64,000 bases of DNA, from the NCBI GenBank assembly GCA_035362335.1, contig DAOSDL010000027.1:1-64000 (forward strand), in the 5' to 3' direction. A program made the position numbers and the translations under genes. This document shows positions 36,706 through 45,420 of the stretch, one piece after another. A model generated the notes under the pieces. It made no database searches. It saw nothing but the letters and a program-made list of their open reading frames with translations, and was not told where the DNA came from. The first letter of the stretch is position 1, and each line of letters opens with the position of its first letter. Source of the stretch: JAOSJT01 sp035362335. Its GTDB lineage: Bacteria > Bacteroidota > Ignavibacteria > SZUA-365.

Positions 36706-38685
36706 ATGCGACACTTCCCCCATACGCTCCTGCTCCTCGTACTGCTCGCTGTAGCGGCAACGGCGCAGCCGCTGGAGTTGCGCATGCACGCCATCGACGC
36801 GGTGGCGTTGCCGCGCATCAAACTCAAGGTGTCGCTTTCGCGCGACGGAGTGATGCTCGCGCAGCCGGGACGCGCCACCTTCGCGCTGCTGGACAATGGC
36901 CGCCCGATGACTCTCGACATCGACTGCCCCGACAGCGCCGTGATAAACAACGTGGCGCTGGTGTTGGACAATTCGGGCAGTCTCTCGGGCCTCGCCTTCG
37001 ACAGTTTGAAAGCCGGCGCGCATGCCGTGGTGGACAGTCTGCGCGACAACGACGCCACCGCGGTGTACGATTTCCGCAATGATGGACGGCGCGTACAGGA
37101 TTTCACCACCGACAAAAGTGTGCTGCACAACGCCGTGTCGGGCCTGACGCTCGGCGCGGGAACACCGCTGTACAGCACGACAGACATGGCGTTGGACGAT
37201 CTCGCCGCGCGTACCGGAAAAAAATACTGCATCGTGTTCACCGACGGTGTGGACAATTCCTCACCCATTCCCTGGAGCGTTCTTCCTGCAAAAGCCCGGG
37301 CCGCCGGTGTGCGCGTGTTCATCATCGGCTTCGGCAACACCGAACTATCCGACGACATCCTCTCCACCATCGCCCGGGAGACGGGTGGACGCTATTGGCG
37401 CTTGTTCTCGCCCGCCCTGATCGCCGGAGTGCTGCGCGATATCGCCGGCGACATCGTTTCGCCGTGCTGCACCATCTCCTACGATGCCGATGGCTGCACG
37501 GATAGTCTCCGCGTGCTGAATCTCACCGCTTCGCTCGATGCTCAGGTGGCAGCGGCCGACACGGCCTTTGTCTCACCCTTCCGTGCAGACACCCTGCGCG
37601 CGCGCGTGCTCGCACCAGCGCGCATACTGCCTGGCGACCGCGCCATCATCTATGTGCAGCTCGAGCCGGGCCTGCACACGAATCTCGAACTCAGCTTTTC
37701 CTTTCTCCTCCGTTACGATGCGGCGCTGCTTGAACCCAGCTCGCTCTCGCCCGTCACCTTGGGAACCATCACGCAAAACACCGTCGTACGTGTGCGCGAA
37801 TTGCGGCCCGGGGTGTTGCGGTTCTCCGCGGATTTCGTGCGCCCCGGAATGGCGCAAGGCAATCTCGTCGGCATACAACTGCGACATGTCGCAGCGGACA
37901 GCAGTCGGCCCGTATCGTTGACACTGGACAGTCTCGTACTCCTGGCGGGTTGTCCCACCACCGTGCTGCTCACATCCGACACCGTGGATTTATGCCAATG
38001 CGAAGCCGCGTTGTCGTACACGATGGAGCTTGCCGCACCTGTGGCCGCAGGTGAAACGGCATTCGTTCCTTTGCGCATTCCACTGCCTGCGGCAAGCGTC
38101 CCGGCCCTGCTGCGCGCACGTCTGCGCTACGATGCGGAGATGCTGCGCTTCGACGGTATCGACGCCACTGACGGTCGCGATTGGGATGCGGAAATCGACC
38201 ACGCCTCGGGGCTCGCATGGATCACCATGTACACCCCGAGTGGCACGGGCGAATTACGTGCGCTGCTGCGCTTCACCGGCGAGGCGGAGCGCGTACCACG
38301 TCGCGCATTTGTCCACATCGACCACATGATGCTGTACGACAGCTGTTGCCGCGACGCGAAAGCGGATAGCGCGGACTTTTTTGTTGATGGCCAATGCTCC
38401 TTTCTGCTCCGACGCGTGTCCAGCGCGGGTATCATTGCCGCCTGGCCCAATCCCGCGAGCGAGCGCTTGCACGTCCTTTGCTCGCAGGACAGCGTCGATT
38501 TCACCAACGCCTGTCTCGAACTCTACGACAGCCATGGCCGCATCGTGCGGCGGCAGCAACTCGACGGCGGCACACCGCAGATGCACAGCACCATCGACAT
38601 CAACACACTTCCCCCGGGCCACTACACCCTCGTATTCCGCGACGCCCGCACCCTCAGCGCCCGCGGCATCAAGCTGCTTCGTTAG
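36706..38685 (+). CDS. T9SS protein: VWA domain plus two cohesin-like domains
   Basis: About 659 residues. A signal peptide (TLLLLVLLAVAATAQ) is followed by a VWA domain with an intact MIDAS start (VLVLDNSGSLSG), later LGAGTPLYSTTDMAL and VFTDGVDNSS. A linker then leads to two cohesin-like beta domains (ARVLAPARILPGDRAIIYVQL ... FSFLLRYDAALLEP; and VAAGETAFVPLRIPLP ... ARLRYDAEMLRF). The T9SS tail reads WPNPASERLHVL ... LYDSHGRIVRR ... LPPGHYTLVF. The N-terminal half matches the design of the long array members at 8.9-18.4 kb, but the Ig-like repeats are absent. It is 223 bases downstream of the BNR pair and may be separately transcribed. Confidence 0.84.
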   Translation: MRHFPHTLLLLVLLAVAATAQPLELRMHAIDAVALPRIKLKVSLSRDGVMLAQPGRATFALLDNGRPMTLDIDCPDSAVINNVALVLDNSGSLSGLAFDSLKAGAHAVVDSLRDNDATAVYDFRNDGRRVQDFTTDKSVLHNAVSGLTLGAGTPLYSTTDMALDDLAARTGKKYCIVFTDGVDNSSPIPWSVLPAKARAAGVRVFIIGFGNTELSDDILSTIARETGGRYWRLFSPALIAGVLRDIAGDIVSPCCTISYDADGCTDSLRVLNLTASLDAQVAAADTAFVSPFRADTLRARVLAPARILPGDRAIIYVQLEPGLHTNLELSFSFLLRYDAALLEPSSLSPVTLGTITQNTVVRVRELRPGVLRFSADFVRPGMAQGNLVGIQLRHVAADSSRPVSLTLDSLVLLAGCPTTVLLTSDTVDLCQCEAALSYTMELAAPVAAGETAFVPLRIPLPAASVPALLRARLRYDAEMLRFDGIDATDGRDWDAEIDHASGLAWITMYTPSGTGELRALLRFTGEAERVPRRAFVHIDHMMLYDSCCRDAKADSADFFVDGQCSFLLRRVSSAGIIAAWPNPASERLHVLCSQDSVDFTNACLELYDSHGRIVRRQQLDGGTPQMHSTIDINTLPPGHYTLVFRDARTLSARGIKLLR

Positions 38686-38802
38686 GCCGGGTCCGGGCAT
38701 CGAGCGATCGCGCGCGGGCCCGGCGATCGACACCACCTTCGCCCCGCCCATCTCTCGCGCGGAACGTGTATATTGAGACATTTCACCAAGGAAGCACAGG
38801 AA

Positions 38803-40443
38803 ATGCTCACGCTCCCCTTCGACGCCCTTCCCGATACCCCGCAGCTGTTCCGCGATTATGCCGCCAATGCCGAAAGCGCGTCCACGTATTTCATGGGGCA
38901 TTTCGGTGGACTCGCCGCGTACGAGACGCATTTGCACATGCTCGAGCAGCGGCAGTATCCCCGGCAGCAGCTCTACGATCTGTTGGTGGCGCAGAACAAG
39001 GTCTTTCGCAGTGGCGAGGCGGGCTTCGCCAATCTGGAATTACTGCGCAAGGACAACACCATGGCCGTGGTCACCGGCCAGCAGGTGGGACTGGGCACGG
39101 GTCCCTTGTACACACTGTACAAGGCGCTCACCGCCTGTTCGCTGGCGCAATGGCTGGACGAGCAATTCCCCGCCTACCGCTTCGTGCCGATCTTCTGGAT
39201 GGAGTGCGAGGATCACGACTTTCTGGAAATCAACCACTTTTCCGTGATATCCGCGCAGGGAGGCATCGCCGACATTCACTACGCGCAACCCGAGGAGGGC
39301 GCACCGCGCAATATCGCGCCCGTGGGTTCGCTCGCGATCGACGAGCGCATCGCCGAAAGCTTCGCCGCACTGCGCGAGGCCTTGCCACGCACGGAATTCA
39401 CCGACGAGGCCCTGCGCATCGCCGAGCATGCCTATGCCGCCGGCAACACGCCGCAAGTGGCCTTCGCCCAGATGATGAACGCGCTGTACCCGGACGCCGG
39501 CTTGATTTTCCTCGATCCTACCGACACGGCGTTCAAGCGCCTCGCCGCACCCGTGCTGCTGCAGGAAATCGAGACCCACCCCGTCACCGGTGAAGAAGTG
39601 ATCAAGCGCAGCGCCGAGCTGGAAGAGCGCTATCACGCGCAGATCAAGCCCCGCGCGGTCAACCTCTTCCTGCTGCACAAGGACGGGCGCTATCCCATCG
39701 AACCCTACGACGGCGGCTTTTTCCTCAAAGGCACGCGGCAGCGCTTCACTCGCGAGGAAATGGTGGAACTGGCGGAACGCGAACCCGAACGCTTCAGCCC
39801 GAATGTGCTGCTGCGACCCATCACCCAGGATTTCGTGCTTCCCACCACGGCCTATGTGGCCGGTCCATCCGAGGTGTCGTATTTCGCACAGTTGCAACCG
39901 GCCTACGACCACTTCCGCGTACCCATGCCCGTGATCGTGCCGCGCGCCAGCATCAGCATCGTGGAGCGGCATATCGACAAAGTGTTCGCCAAATACGACC
40001 TGCCCTACGCGGCGGCGTTTCTCGATATCGAAGCCATGCATCGCATCGCGGCGACCGACAAGCCCGACGAAGGCACGCGCCTTGATCTCGCCGCACTGCG
40101 CGAGGGACTGCGCGCGACTCTGGAGGACCTCGCCGCTACCGCCGCCGCCGAGGACGCGAATCTCGCCGATCCCGCCGCGGCCACCGCGAAGTCCATCGAT
40201 CGCGCCTTCGACACCTTCGAAGAAAAGGTGCTCGCCAGCCGCCGCCGCCGTGACGAAGTGATGATGCGCCAGTTGGAAAAGCTCGCTCTGGCCCTCTTCC
40301 CCGATGGAGCCCCGCAGGAGCGACGGATCAACATCCTTTCGTTGCTCAACAAATACGGACCCGATGTGCTGCGGCGCATCCAGGCACTGTGTACTCCCTT
40401 CCCCGCCGAGCATCGCCTGCTGCTGCTTGGCAAGGAGGACTGA
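38803..40443 (+). CDS. bshC: Bacillithiol biosynthesis cysteine-adding enzyme BshC
   Basis: About 546 residues, the usual size. BshC is assigned the last step of bacillithiol synthesis, adding cysteine to GlcN-malate. Strong family signatures are AVVTGQQVGLGTGPLYTLYKALTACSLA (residues ~85-112), VPIFWMECEDHDFLEINHF, LRPITQDFVLPTTAYVAGPSEVSYFAQL and VIVPRASISIVERHIDK, with a coiled C-terminal part before LFPDGAPQERRINILSLLNKYG. The ATG at 38803 has AGGAA just upstream; an in-frame TTG at 38773 would add 10 residues. A TATATT box lies at 38770. No bshA or bshB is in the window. This suggests the organism uses bacillithiol as its low-molecular-weight thiol. Confidence 0.93.
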   Translation: MLTLPFDALPDTPQLFRDYAANAESASTYFMGHFGGLAAYETHLHMLEQRQYPRQQLYDLLVAQNKVFRSGEAGFANLELLRKDNTMAVVTGQQVGLGTGPLYTLYKALTACSLAQWLDEQFPAYRFVPIFWMECEDHDFLEINHFSVISAQGGIADIHYAQPEEGAPRNIAPVGSLAIDERIAESFAALREALPRTEFTDEALRIAEHAYAAGNTPQVAFAQMMNALYPDAGLIFLDPTDTAFKRLAAPVLLQEIETHPVTGEEVIKRSAELEERYHAQIKPRAVNLFLLHKDGRYPIEPYDGGFFLKGTRQRFTREEMVELAEREPERFSPNVLLRPITQDFVLPTTAYVAGPSEVSYFAQLQPAYDHFRVPMPVIVPRASISIVERHIDKVFAKYDLPYAAAFLDIEAMHRIAATDKPDEGTRLDLAALREGLRATLEDLAATAAAEDANLADPAAATAKSIDRAFDTFEEKVLASRRRRDEVMMRQLEKLALALFPDGAPQERRINILSLLNKYGPDVLRRIQALCTPFPAEHRLLLLGKED

Positions 40444-40541
40444 GGCACGACGGGTGTCCCGCGTACATTGCGGCAAAGCATCCGACAAAATCCTTATATT
40501 GCGGGATGAATCAACAATCACAGCAGGAACGACGGAGCAAC

Positions 40542-40937
40542 ATGCGACAGGCCATACTCTGTGTGGACGACGAAGTGATCGTGCTCGACAGCTTGCGCAC
40601 GCAGTTGAAAGGCAACTTCGGCGATCGCTTCCGCTATGAAATCGCGGAAAACGCCGACGAGGCCTGGGAAGTGATCGAAGAATTGGTGGACGACGGCATC
40701 ACCATTCTCCTCATCGTCTCCGACTGGCTCATGCCCGGCATCAAGGGCGATGAATTCCTCATCCGCGTGCATGAGCGCCATCCGGACATCGTCAGCGTGA
40801 TGCTCACCGGCCAGGCCGACGACCGCGCCATCGAACGCGCGCGCGCCGAAGCCGGATTGCGCGCCTGCATTCACAAACCCTGGCGCGAGGACGAGCTGAT
40901 CGCCGTCATCGCGTCCGCCATCGCCGAGGACGCATGA
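40542..40937 (+). CDS. Single-domain response regulator (CheY-like receiver)
   Basis: About 131 residues forming only a receiver domain. The acidic pair is Asp9-Asp10 (ILCVDDE), the phosphoacceptor is Asp61 (LIVSDWLMPG), the switch Thr is in MLTGQ, and the conserved Lys is in HKPW. There is no output domain, so it would act by protein contact or as a phosphate relay. GGAG 4 bases before this ATG supports the start; an ATG at 40506 in frame adds 12 residues. The stop overlaps the start of the receiver-cyclase gene by ATGA, which makes it the first gene of a six-gene signalling operon ending with a histidine kinase. Confidence 0.88.
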   Translation: MRQAILCVDDEVIVLDSLRTQLKGNFGDRFRYEIAENADEAWEVIEELVDDGITILLIVSDWLMPGIKGDEFLIRVHERHPDIVSVMLTGQADDRAIERARAEAGLRACIHKPWREDELIAVIASAIAEDA

Positions 40938-42502
40938 GCAAGCCCGTGCTGATGTGCGTCGACGACGAGGCCATGATTCTTCTCAGTCTCAAGGATCAAC
41001 TGCGCGCGCATTTCGCCGAGGATTTCCGCATCGAAGTGATCGAGAGCGGCGACGAAGCCCTCGAAGTGGCGCGTGCGCTGCTGGACGAGGACGTGGACAT
41101 TCCCGTGGTGGTCTGCGACCAGATCATGCCCGGCATGCGCGGCAACGAACTGCTGCGGCACATCCACGTGCTCAGCCCGCGCACTTTCAACGTGCTGCTC
41201 ACCGGCCAGGCCGACGCGGGCGCCGTGGGCGAAGCGGTGAATTCCGCCAACCTCTACCGCTACATCGCCAAGCCCTGGGAGGAAACCGACCTGGTGCTCA
41301 CGATCAAGGAGGCGATTCGCGGGTATTTCCAGGACAAAAAGCTCGAGGAGCAGAACCGCGCCCTCAAGGAAATGAACGAGAACCTCGAGCAACTCGTCGC
41401 CGACCGCACGCGCGAAGTGGTACGCCAGCGCGATGAAATCCAGCGACAGATGCTCAGCATCGAAACGCAACGCCGCGAGCTGGAAGTGCGCAACAACTTC
41501 ATCCGCCGCGTGTTCGGCCGCTATGTGAGCGACGATGTGATGATACGCCTGCTCGAGGATCCCGAGGGTCTGTCCTTCCGCGGCGAGAAACGCGACATCA
41601 CCGTGTTACTGTCGGATTTGCGCGGCTTCACCGCCCTCACCGCCCGTTACGATCCGGAGACCATTGTCCGCATTCTCAACCGCTACTTCGAGCGCATGGT
41701 GGACATCATCACCGCGCACAACGGCATCATCATCGAATTCCTGGGTGATGGCGTCATGGCCGTGTTCGGCGCACCGCGTCGCCTCGCGCAGCATGCGGAC
41801 CACGCCGTGGCCTGCGCCCTGCGCATGCAAAACGCCATGGCCGACATCAACACGCTGCATGCGGCCGAGGGTTTGCCTGCACTGGAAATGGGCATCGGCA
41901 TCACCTCGGGCGAAGTGGTCATCGGCAATATCGGATCGGAGCAGCGCGCCAAGTACGGCATTGTGGGAACACCCGCCAATCTCGCCGCGCGCATCGAGGC
42001 GCTCAGTACCGGACAGCAGATTCTGATTTCCTCCGACACGCTCGACCGCTGCGTAGGCACCCTGCGCACGGGCAACGCCTTCCAGGCCGTGCTCAAGGGC
42101 GTGATCGAACCCGTGCGCATTCAGGAGGTCACCGGCATCGAGGGCACGTTCTCCGTGAACTTCGACGCGCAGCGCGAGGCCCCGCTGCCTCTCGAAGCGG
42201 GCGTGCGCGTCACGCTCGCGGCACTCGATGGCAAATCCATTTCCGAAGTACGCATCGCCGCGGAGGTGCTGGCGGTGTCGCGCAGCGAAGCGCGCGTATT
42301 GCCCGAGCGGCCGCTGATTGTCCACGGCGATGTGCGCATTTCCCTGCTCGAATTCCGTGATCGCCGCATCGAAGCCGACGTGTACGCCAAGGTGCTCGCG
42401 CAGGAAGGTGGCAACTACCTGCTGCGTTTCACATCCATATTCACCAGCGAATCGGAGGGCATTCTCAATGAGTTACTGGAATGCCGCATCACGCAGGACT
42501 GA
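40934..42502 (+). CDS. Receiver-class III nucleotidyl cyclase
   Basis: 522 residues. The N-terminal receiver (1-125) has phosphoacceptor Asp62 (VVCDQIMPG), Thr90 in LLTGQ and Lys113 in AKPW. A coiled-coil linker (130-200) leads to a class III cyclase domain (~215-400). Metal-binding Asp228 (LLSDLRGFT) and Asp272 (FLGDGVMAVFG) and transition-state Asn349 and Arg353 (NLAAR) are all present, so it should be active. The residue that is Lys in adenylate cyclases is Glu268, and the second base-contact position is Gly342, which favours or allows GTP. The last ~105 residues form a beta-rich, PilZ-like domain without the c-di-GMP-binding RxxxR or DxSxxG. Predicted phospho-controlled cGMP or cAMP synthesis; the nucleotide is not certain. 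Confidence 0.86.
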   Translation: MSKPVLMCVDDEAMILLSLKDQLRAHFAEDFRIEVIESGDEALEVARALLDEDVDIPVVVCDQIMPGMRGNELLRHIHVLSPRTFNVLLTGQADAGAVGEAVNSANLYRYIAKPWEETDLVLTIKEAIRGYFQDKKLEEQNRALKEMNENLEQLVADRTREVVRQRDEIQRQMLSIETQRRELEVRNNFIRRVFGRYVSDDVMIRLLEDPEGLSFRGEKRDITVLLSDLRGFTALTARYDPETIVRILNRYFERMVDIITAHNGIIIEFLGDGVMAVFGAPRRLAQHADHAVACALRMQNAMADINTLHAAEGLPALEMGIGITSGEVVIGNIGSEQRAKYGIVGTPANLAARIEALSTGQQILISSDTLDRCVGTLRTGNAFQAVLKGVIEPVRIQEVTGIEGTFSVNFDAQREAPLPLEAGVRVTLAALDGKSISEVRIAAEVLAVSRSEARVLPERPLIVHGDVRISLLEFRDRRIEADVYAKVLAQEGGNYLLRFTSIFTSESEGILNELLECRITQD

Positions 42503-43694
42503 ACGCGCGCTCGCCGCGTTGCTGCTCTACCTTCTGGGTGCCGGCCCGCTGACAGCGCAGGAAGCCGAAACAAATCTCTTCGGCTCGCTACAGGCCATTT
42601 TCTTCACACAGAAATCCCGCATCACGCTCAACACACCCCTGCCCGACGGAACGACAACGCTCACCGAAGAACGCAACAGCTTCGCGATTCAGCAGCTCGA
42701 CATTTTCCTGCAGCGGCAAATCGACGACAACTTCAGCGCCTTCGTGGACATGGAGTATCAGCTCAACTATTCGTCGGAGCACCGCTGGGGTTCGATGAGT
42801 TTGCAGGAGGCCTGGTTGCAGTATTCGCACAGCGATGCGTTCAATGTCAAACTCGGCCTGCTCTACCCCGCGTTCAATCATCTCAACGAAATCAAAAACC
42901 GCCTCGCGCTGTTGCCCTACATTTTCCGGCCCGGCGTATACGAGCGTCTGCTGTCGAATCTCTACCGCTCCGAGGACTACATCCCCGAGCACGCCTTCGT
43001 GCAATTGAGCGGCGCTGTGCCCTCGGGCGATTTCTTCTGGGATTGGGCCGTATACGTGGGCAACGCCGAGGACTCGTACATCTCGCGCACCGACGCCGAT
43101 GGCAACATCCGCCAGGATATGGACAGGAAGTTCGAATTCCTCAGCGGCGTGGATCCCACCAATGCCGATCTCAAGCTCATCGGCGGGCGCACGGGCTTCC
43201 GCTCGCGTACCGAGCATTTCAAAGTCGGCCTGTCCTTTACGCACGACTACGACAATTTGCGCGACACCACGCGCTATCCCATGTTTTTCACACGGCCGCG
43301 CGCCGAATTCCGCGGCGACGCCCGCCGCATGCGCCTCGGCGCCGATCTGTCGGGATCGGTGGGCGGTGTGCGTTTCGAGGGCGAGTTCATCAACGTGTTC
43401 TACGACTACGACCTGGCGGACCAGGCCGGATTCGACATGAATCTCACCTTCGCCCATGGCATGCTTGGATATTGGTTCACTGACAAATTGTTTACCTACG
43501 GCTCGGCCGAATTCGGCACGGGCACCTTCGACAAGGGATGGTCGCATTCCTCGCTGTCGTTCGGGGCGTCCTATCTGCTCAATTCCGCCATCAGCGCCAA
43601 GGCGCAATTCATCGTGCATGAGCAACGGCACGACGAGGATGAAGACAGGGCAATGCTCAAATTTGTGTTTCTCGGACTGAGTGTGCTGTTATGA
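42468..43694 (+). CDS. Outer-membrane beta-barrel (porin-like) protein 1
   Basis: About 408 residues. A signal peptide (ALAALLLYLLGAGPLTAQ) is followed by alternating amphipathic strands typical of a porin-like barrel: FAIQQLDIFLQRQIDDNFSAFVDMEYQLNYSSEHRWGSM, LQEAWLQYSHSDAFNVKLGLLYPAFNHLNEIKNRL, and C-terminal strands ending in hydrophobic LKFVFLGLSVLL. GGAGG about 10 bases upstream supports this ATG, which overlaps the cyclase gene by 35 bases. It is paralogous to the barrel at 44138; both share the QLDIF/QLDFF, LNYSSE and IPEHA(F/Y)VQ signatures. Channel substrate is unknown; the general look is of phosphate-selective-porin-type barrels. Confidence 0.8.
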   Translation: MSYWNAASRRTERALAALLLYLLGAGPLTAQEAETNLFGSLQAIFFTQKSRITLNTPLPDGTTTLTEERNSFAIQQLDIFLQRQIDDNFSAFVDMEYQLNYSSEHRWGSMSLQEAWLQYSHSDAFNVKLGLLYPAFNHLNEIKNRLALLPYIFRPGVYERLLSNLYRSEDYIPEHAFVQLSGAVPSGDFFWDWAVYVGNAEDSYISRTDADGNIRQDMDRKFEFLSGVDPTNADLKLIGGRTGFRSRTEHFKVGLSFTHDYDNLRDTTRYPMFFTRPRAEFRGDARRMRLGADLSGSVGGVRFEGEFINVFYDYDLADQAGFDMNLTFAHGMLGYWFTDKLFTYGSAEFGTGTFDKGWSHSSLSFGASYLLNSAISAKAQFIVHEQRHDEDEDRAMLKFVFLGLSVLL

Positions 43695-44128
43695 ACATCG
43701 GCAGGAAAATCGTCCATCGAGCCATGCTCGCGGCGTTGCTTCTCTGCGCGCCGCTGGCGCTGCGAGCGCAAATGGTGGTGATCACGCACGCATCCGTGCC
43801 CGTGAAATCCATTTCCGTGCGCGAATTACTGGACGTGTACACGCTCAACCAGTCGCGTTGGGACGACGGCACACGCATCACCGTGGTGGATGTGAAAAGC
43901 GGAAAGGGCCGCGACGCCTTTTTCGAATACATCGGCATGTCGCCCGAGGAAATGCAGCGCATCTGGTTGCGCAAGCAATTCACCGGAAAGGCGCGTCCAC
44001 CGCGCTCGGTGGGCAGCGAGGAGGATGTGGTGGATCTCGTGGCCGCCACCGAGGGCGCCATCGGCTATGTGAACGAGCGCGCGCTCAAGAGCGGCAAGTC
44101 CGTGCGCATCATCGCGCGCTTCAAATAG
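43691..44128 (+). CDS. Small periplasmic substrate-binding-like protein (PstS-related)
   Basis: A 145-residue exported protein. The signal peptide is MLAALLLCAPLALRAQ. The mature part (VVITHASVPVKSISVRELLDVYTLNQSRWDDGTRITVVDVKSG, then FFEYIGMSPEEMQRIWLRKQFTGKARPPRSVGSEEDVVDLVAATEGAIGYVNE) looks like one lobe of a phosphate-type (PstS-like) binding protein. It is about half the normal PstS length, so it may be a sensor rather than a transport component; no ABC permease is nearby. It overlaps the upstream barrel gene by ATGA and sits between two barrels and upstream of a histidine kinase. The ligand could be phosphate or another oxyanion, which is inference only. Confidence 0.78.
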   Translation: MNIGRKIVHRAMLAALLLCAPLALRAQMVVITHASVPVKSISVRELLDVYTLNQSRWDDGTRITVVDVKSGKGRDAFFEYIGMSPEEMQRIWLRKQFTGKARPPRSVGSEEDVVDLVAATEGAIGYVNERALKSGKSVRIIARFK

Positions 44129-44137
44129 GAGACGGAC

Positions 44138-45388
44138 ATGCGCAATCCAGCCCTTGTCACCTCCTCCCTGCTCGCGCTCCTGCTCGCACTACAAGGCACG
44201 CCCACAGCCCACGCGCAGGATGTGGGCGACATGCGCGTGTTCGGCTCCATGCAATCGCTGTTCATGCATCAGTATTCGTACAGCGAAATCAACATTCCCG
44301 AGGCGCAGCTTTCGCTCCAGGAGAAGGAATCGCGCAACAGCTTTGCGATACAGCAACTGGATTTTTTCTTCGACAAACCCATCGACGACGCCTTCAATGC
44401 CTTCGTGGATCTGGAATTCCAGCTCAACTACAGCAGCGAAAAGCGCTGGGGCTCGCTGAGTATTCAGGAGGCCTGGCTCAATTACAGTTACAACGATGCG
44501 GTGAATCTGAAAGTAGGTCTGCTTTTCCCCGCCTTCAATCAATACAATGAAGTGAAAAATCGCCTGGCGGTGCTGCCCTTCATTTTCCGTCCGATGGTGT
44601 ACGAACGCCTGCTCGCACAGCGCTTTCTCACCGAGGATTTCATCCCCGAACACGCCTATGTGCAATTCTCCGGCTGGATTCCCACGCGCAATCTCATGCT
44701 GGATTACGCCGTGTACGTGGGCAACAGCGAGGCCTCCTACATCACGCGCAACCATCCCGACGGCGGCATCGATACCGATCTCAATCCGAACTTCGAATTC
44801 CTCAGCGGCGTTGATCCCACGGACATCAACCTGAAACTCTTCGGCGCGCGCATCGGCCTGCGTTCGCCGGGCGAGCGCTTCCGCGGCGGACTGTCCTTCA
44901 CGCGCGATGCCAACAACATGCGTGAGCGTTTCGGAGCGCAGAAACCCTATTTCTCGGAAGAGGCGATACGGCTCATGCCCGACGACGCCGAGCGCTACCG
45001 CTTCGGGCTCGATCTCTCGCACAAACACGGCGACTTCCTCATCGAGGGCGAAATCATCAAGGTGGTGTACGATCTCGGCAAGGCCGAACGCAAGCTCGAT
45101 CTGTCGCTGGAGCAATCCTTTGTGTACACGCTCGTCGGATATGAGCTGCACGAGCGCCTGTTTTCCTTCGTGTCTGCGCAATGGGGAGACTACTCCTTCG
45201 GCCTCGACGCGGATTATTTCACCGGCACCGCCGGCATCGCCTGGAAATGGCGCGACGACATCACAGCCAAGGCTCAGTGGGTGATGTACACCGAGCGTAT
45301 GGAGAATCTGGTCAATGACGACGGCGTGCGTTACGGACAAAACACCCGGCTGCACTTTATCCTTCTCGGACTCAGCGTCCTGCTCTGA
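44138..45388 (+). CDS. Outer-membrane beta-barrel (porin-like) protein 2
   Basis: 416 residues, paralogous to the barrel at 42468 along its full length. It has a signal peptide (LVTSSLLALLLALQGTPTAHAQ), then SMQSLFMHQYSYSEINIPEAQ, FAIQQLDFFFDKPIDDAFNAFVDLEFQLNYSSEKRWGSL, KVGLLFPAFNQYNEVKNRLAVLPFIFRP, and a terminal strand LHFILLGLSVLL. AGGAGACGGAC precedes the ATG, 9 bases after the binding-protein stop. Two barrels flanking the binding protein suggest they pass or capture the ligand it senses, or form a complex with it. Confidence 0.8.
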   Translation: MRNPALVTSSLLALLLALQGTPTAHAQDVGDMRVFGSMQSLFMHQYSYSEINIPEAQLSLQEKESRNSFAIQQLDFFFDKPIDDAFNAFVDLEFQLNYSSEKRWGSLSIQEAWLNYSYNDAVNLKVGLLFPAFNQYNEVKNRLAVLPFIFRPMVYERLLAQRFLTEDFIPEHAYVQFSGWIPTRNLMLDYAVYVGNSEASYITRNHPDGGIDTDLNPNFEFLSGVDPTDINLKLFGARIGLRSPGERFRGGLSFTRDANNMRERFGAQKPYFSEEAIRLMPDDAERYRFGLDLSHKHGDFLIEGEIIKVVYDLGKAERKLDLSLEQSFVYTLVGYELHERLFSFVSAQWGDYSFGLDADYFTGTAGIAWKWRDDITAKAQWVMYTERMENLVNDDGVRYGQNTRLHFILLGLSVLL

Positions 45389-45420
45389 GCACAACAGTCA
45401 CAACGCGGCGGAGAGGCGGC

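Noticed and set aside
39040..40521. 493-codon minus-strand open frame opposite bshC
   Set aside because: A shadow of a conserved gene, with no recognisable domain and no ribosome-binding site.
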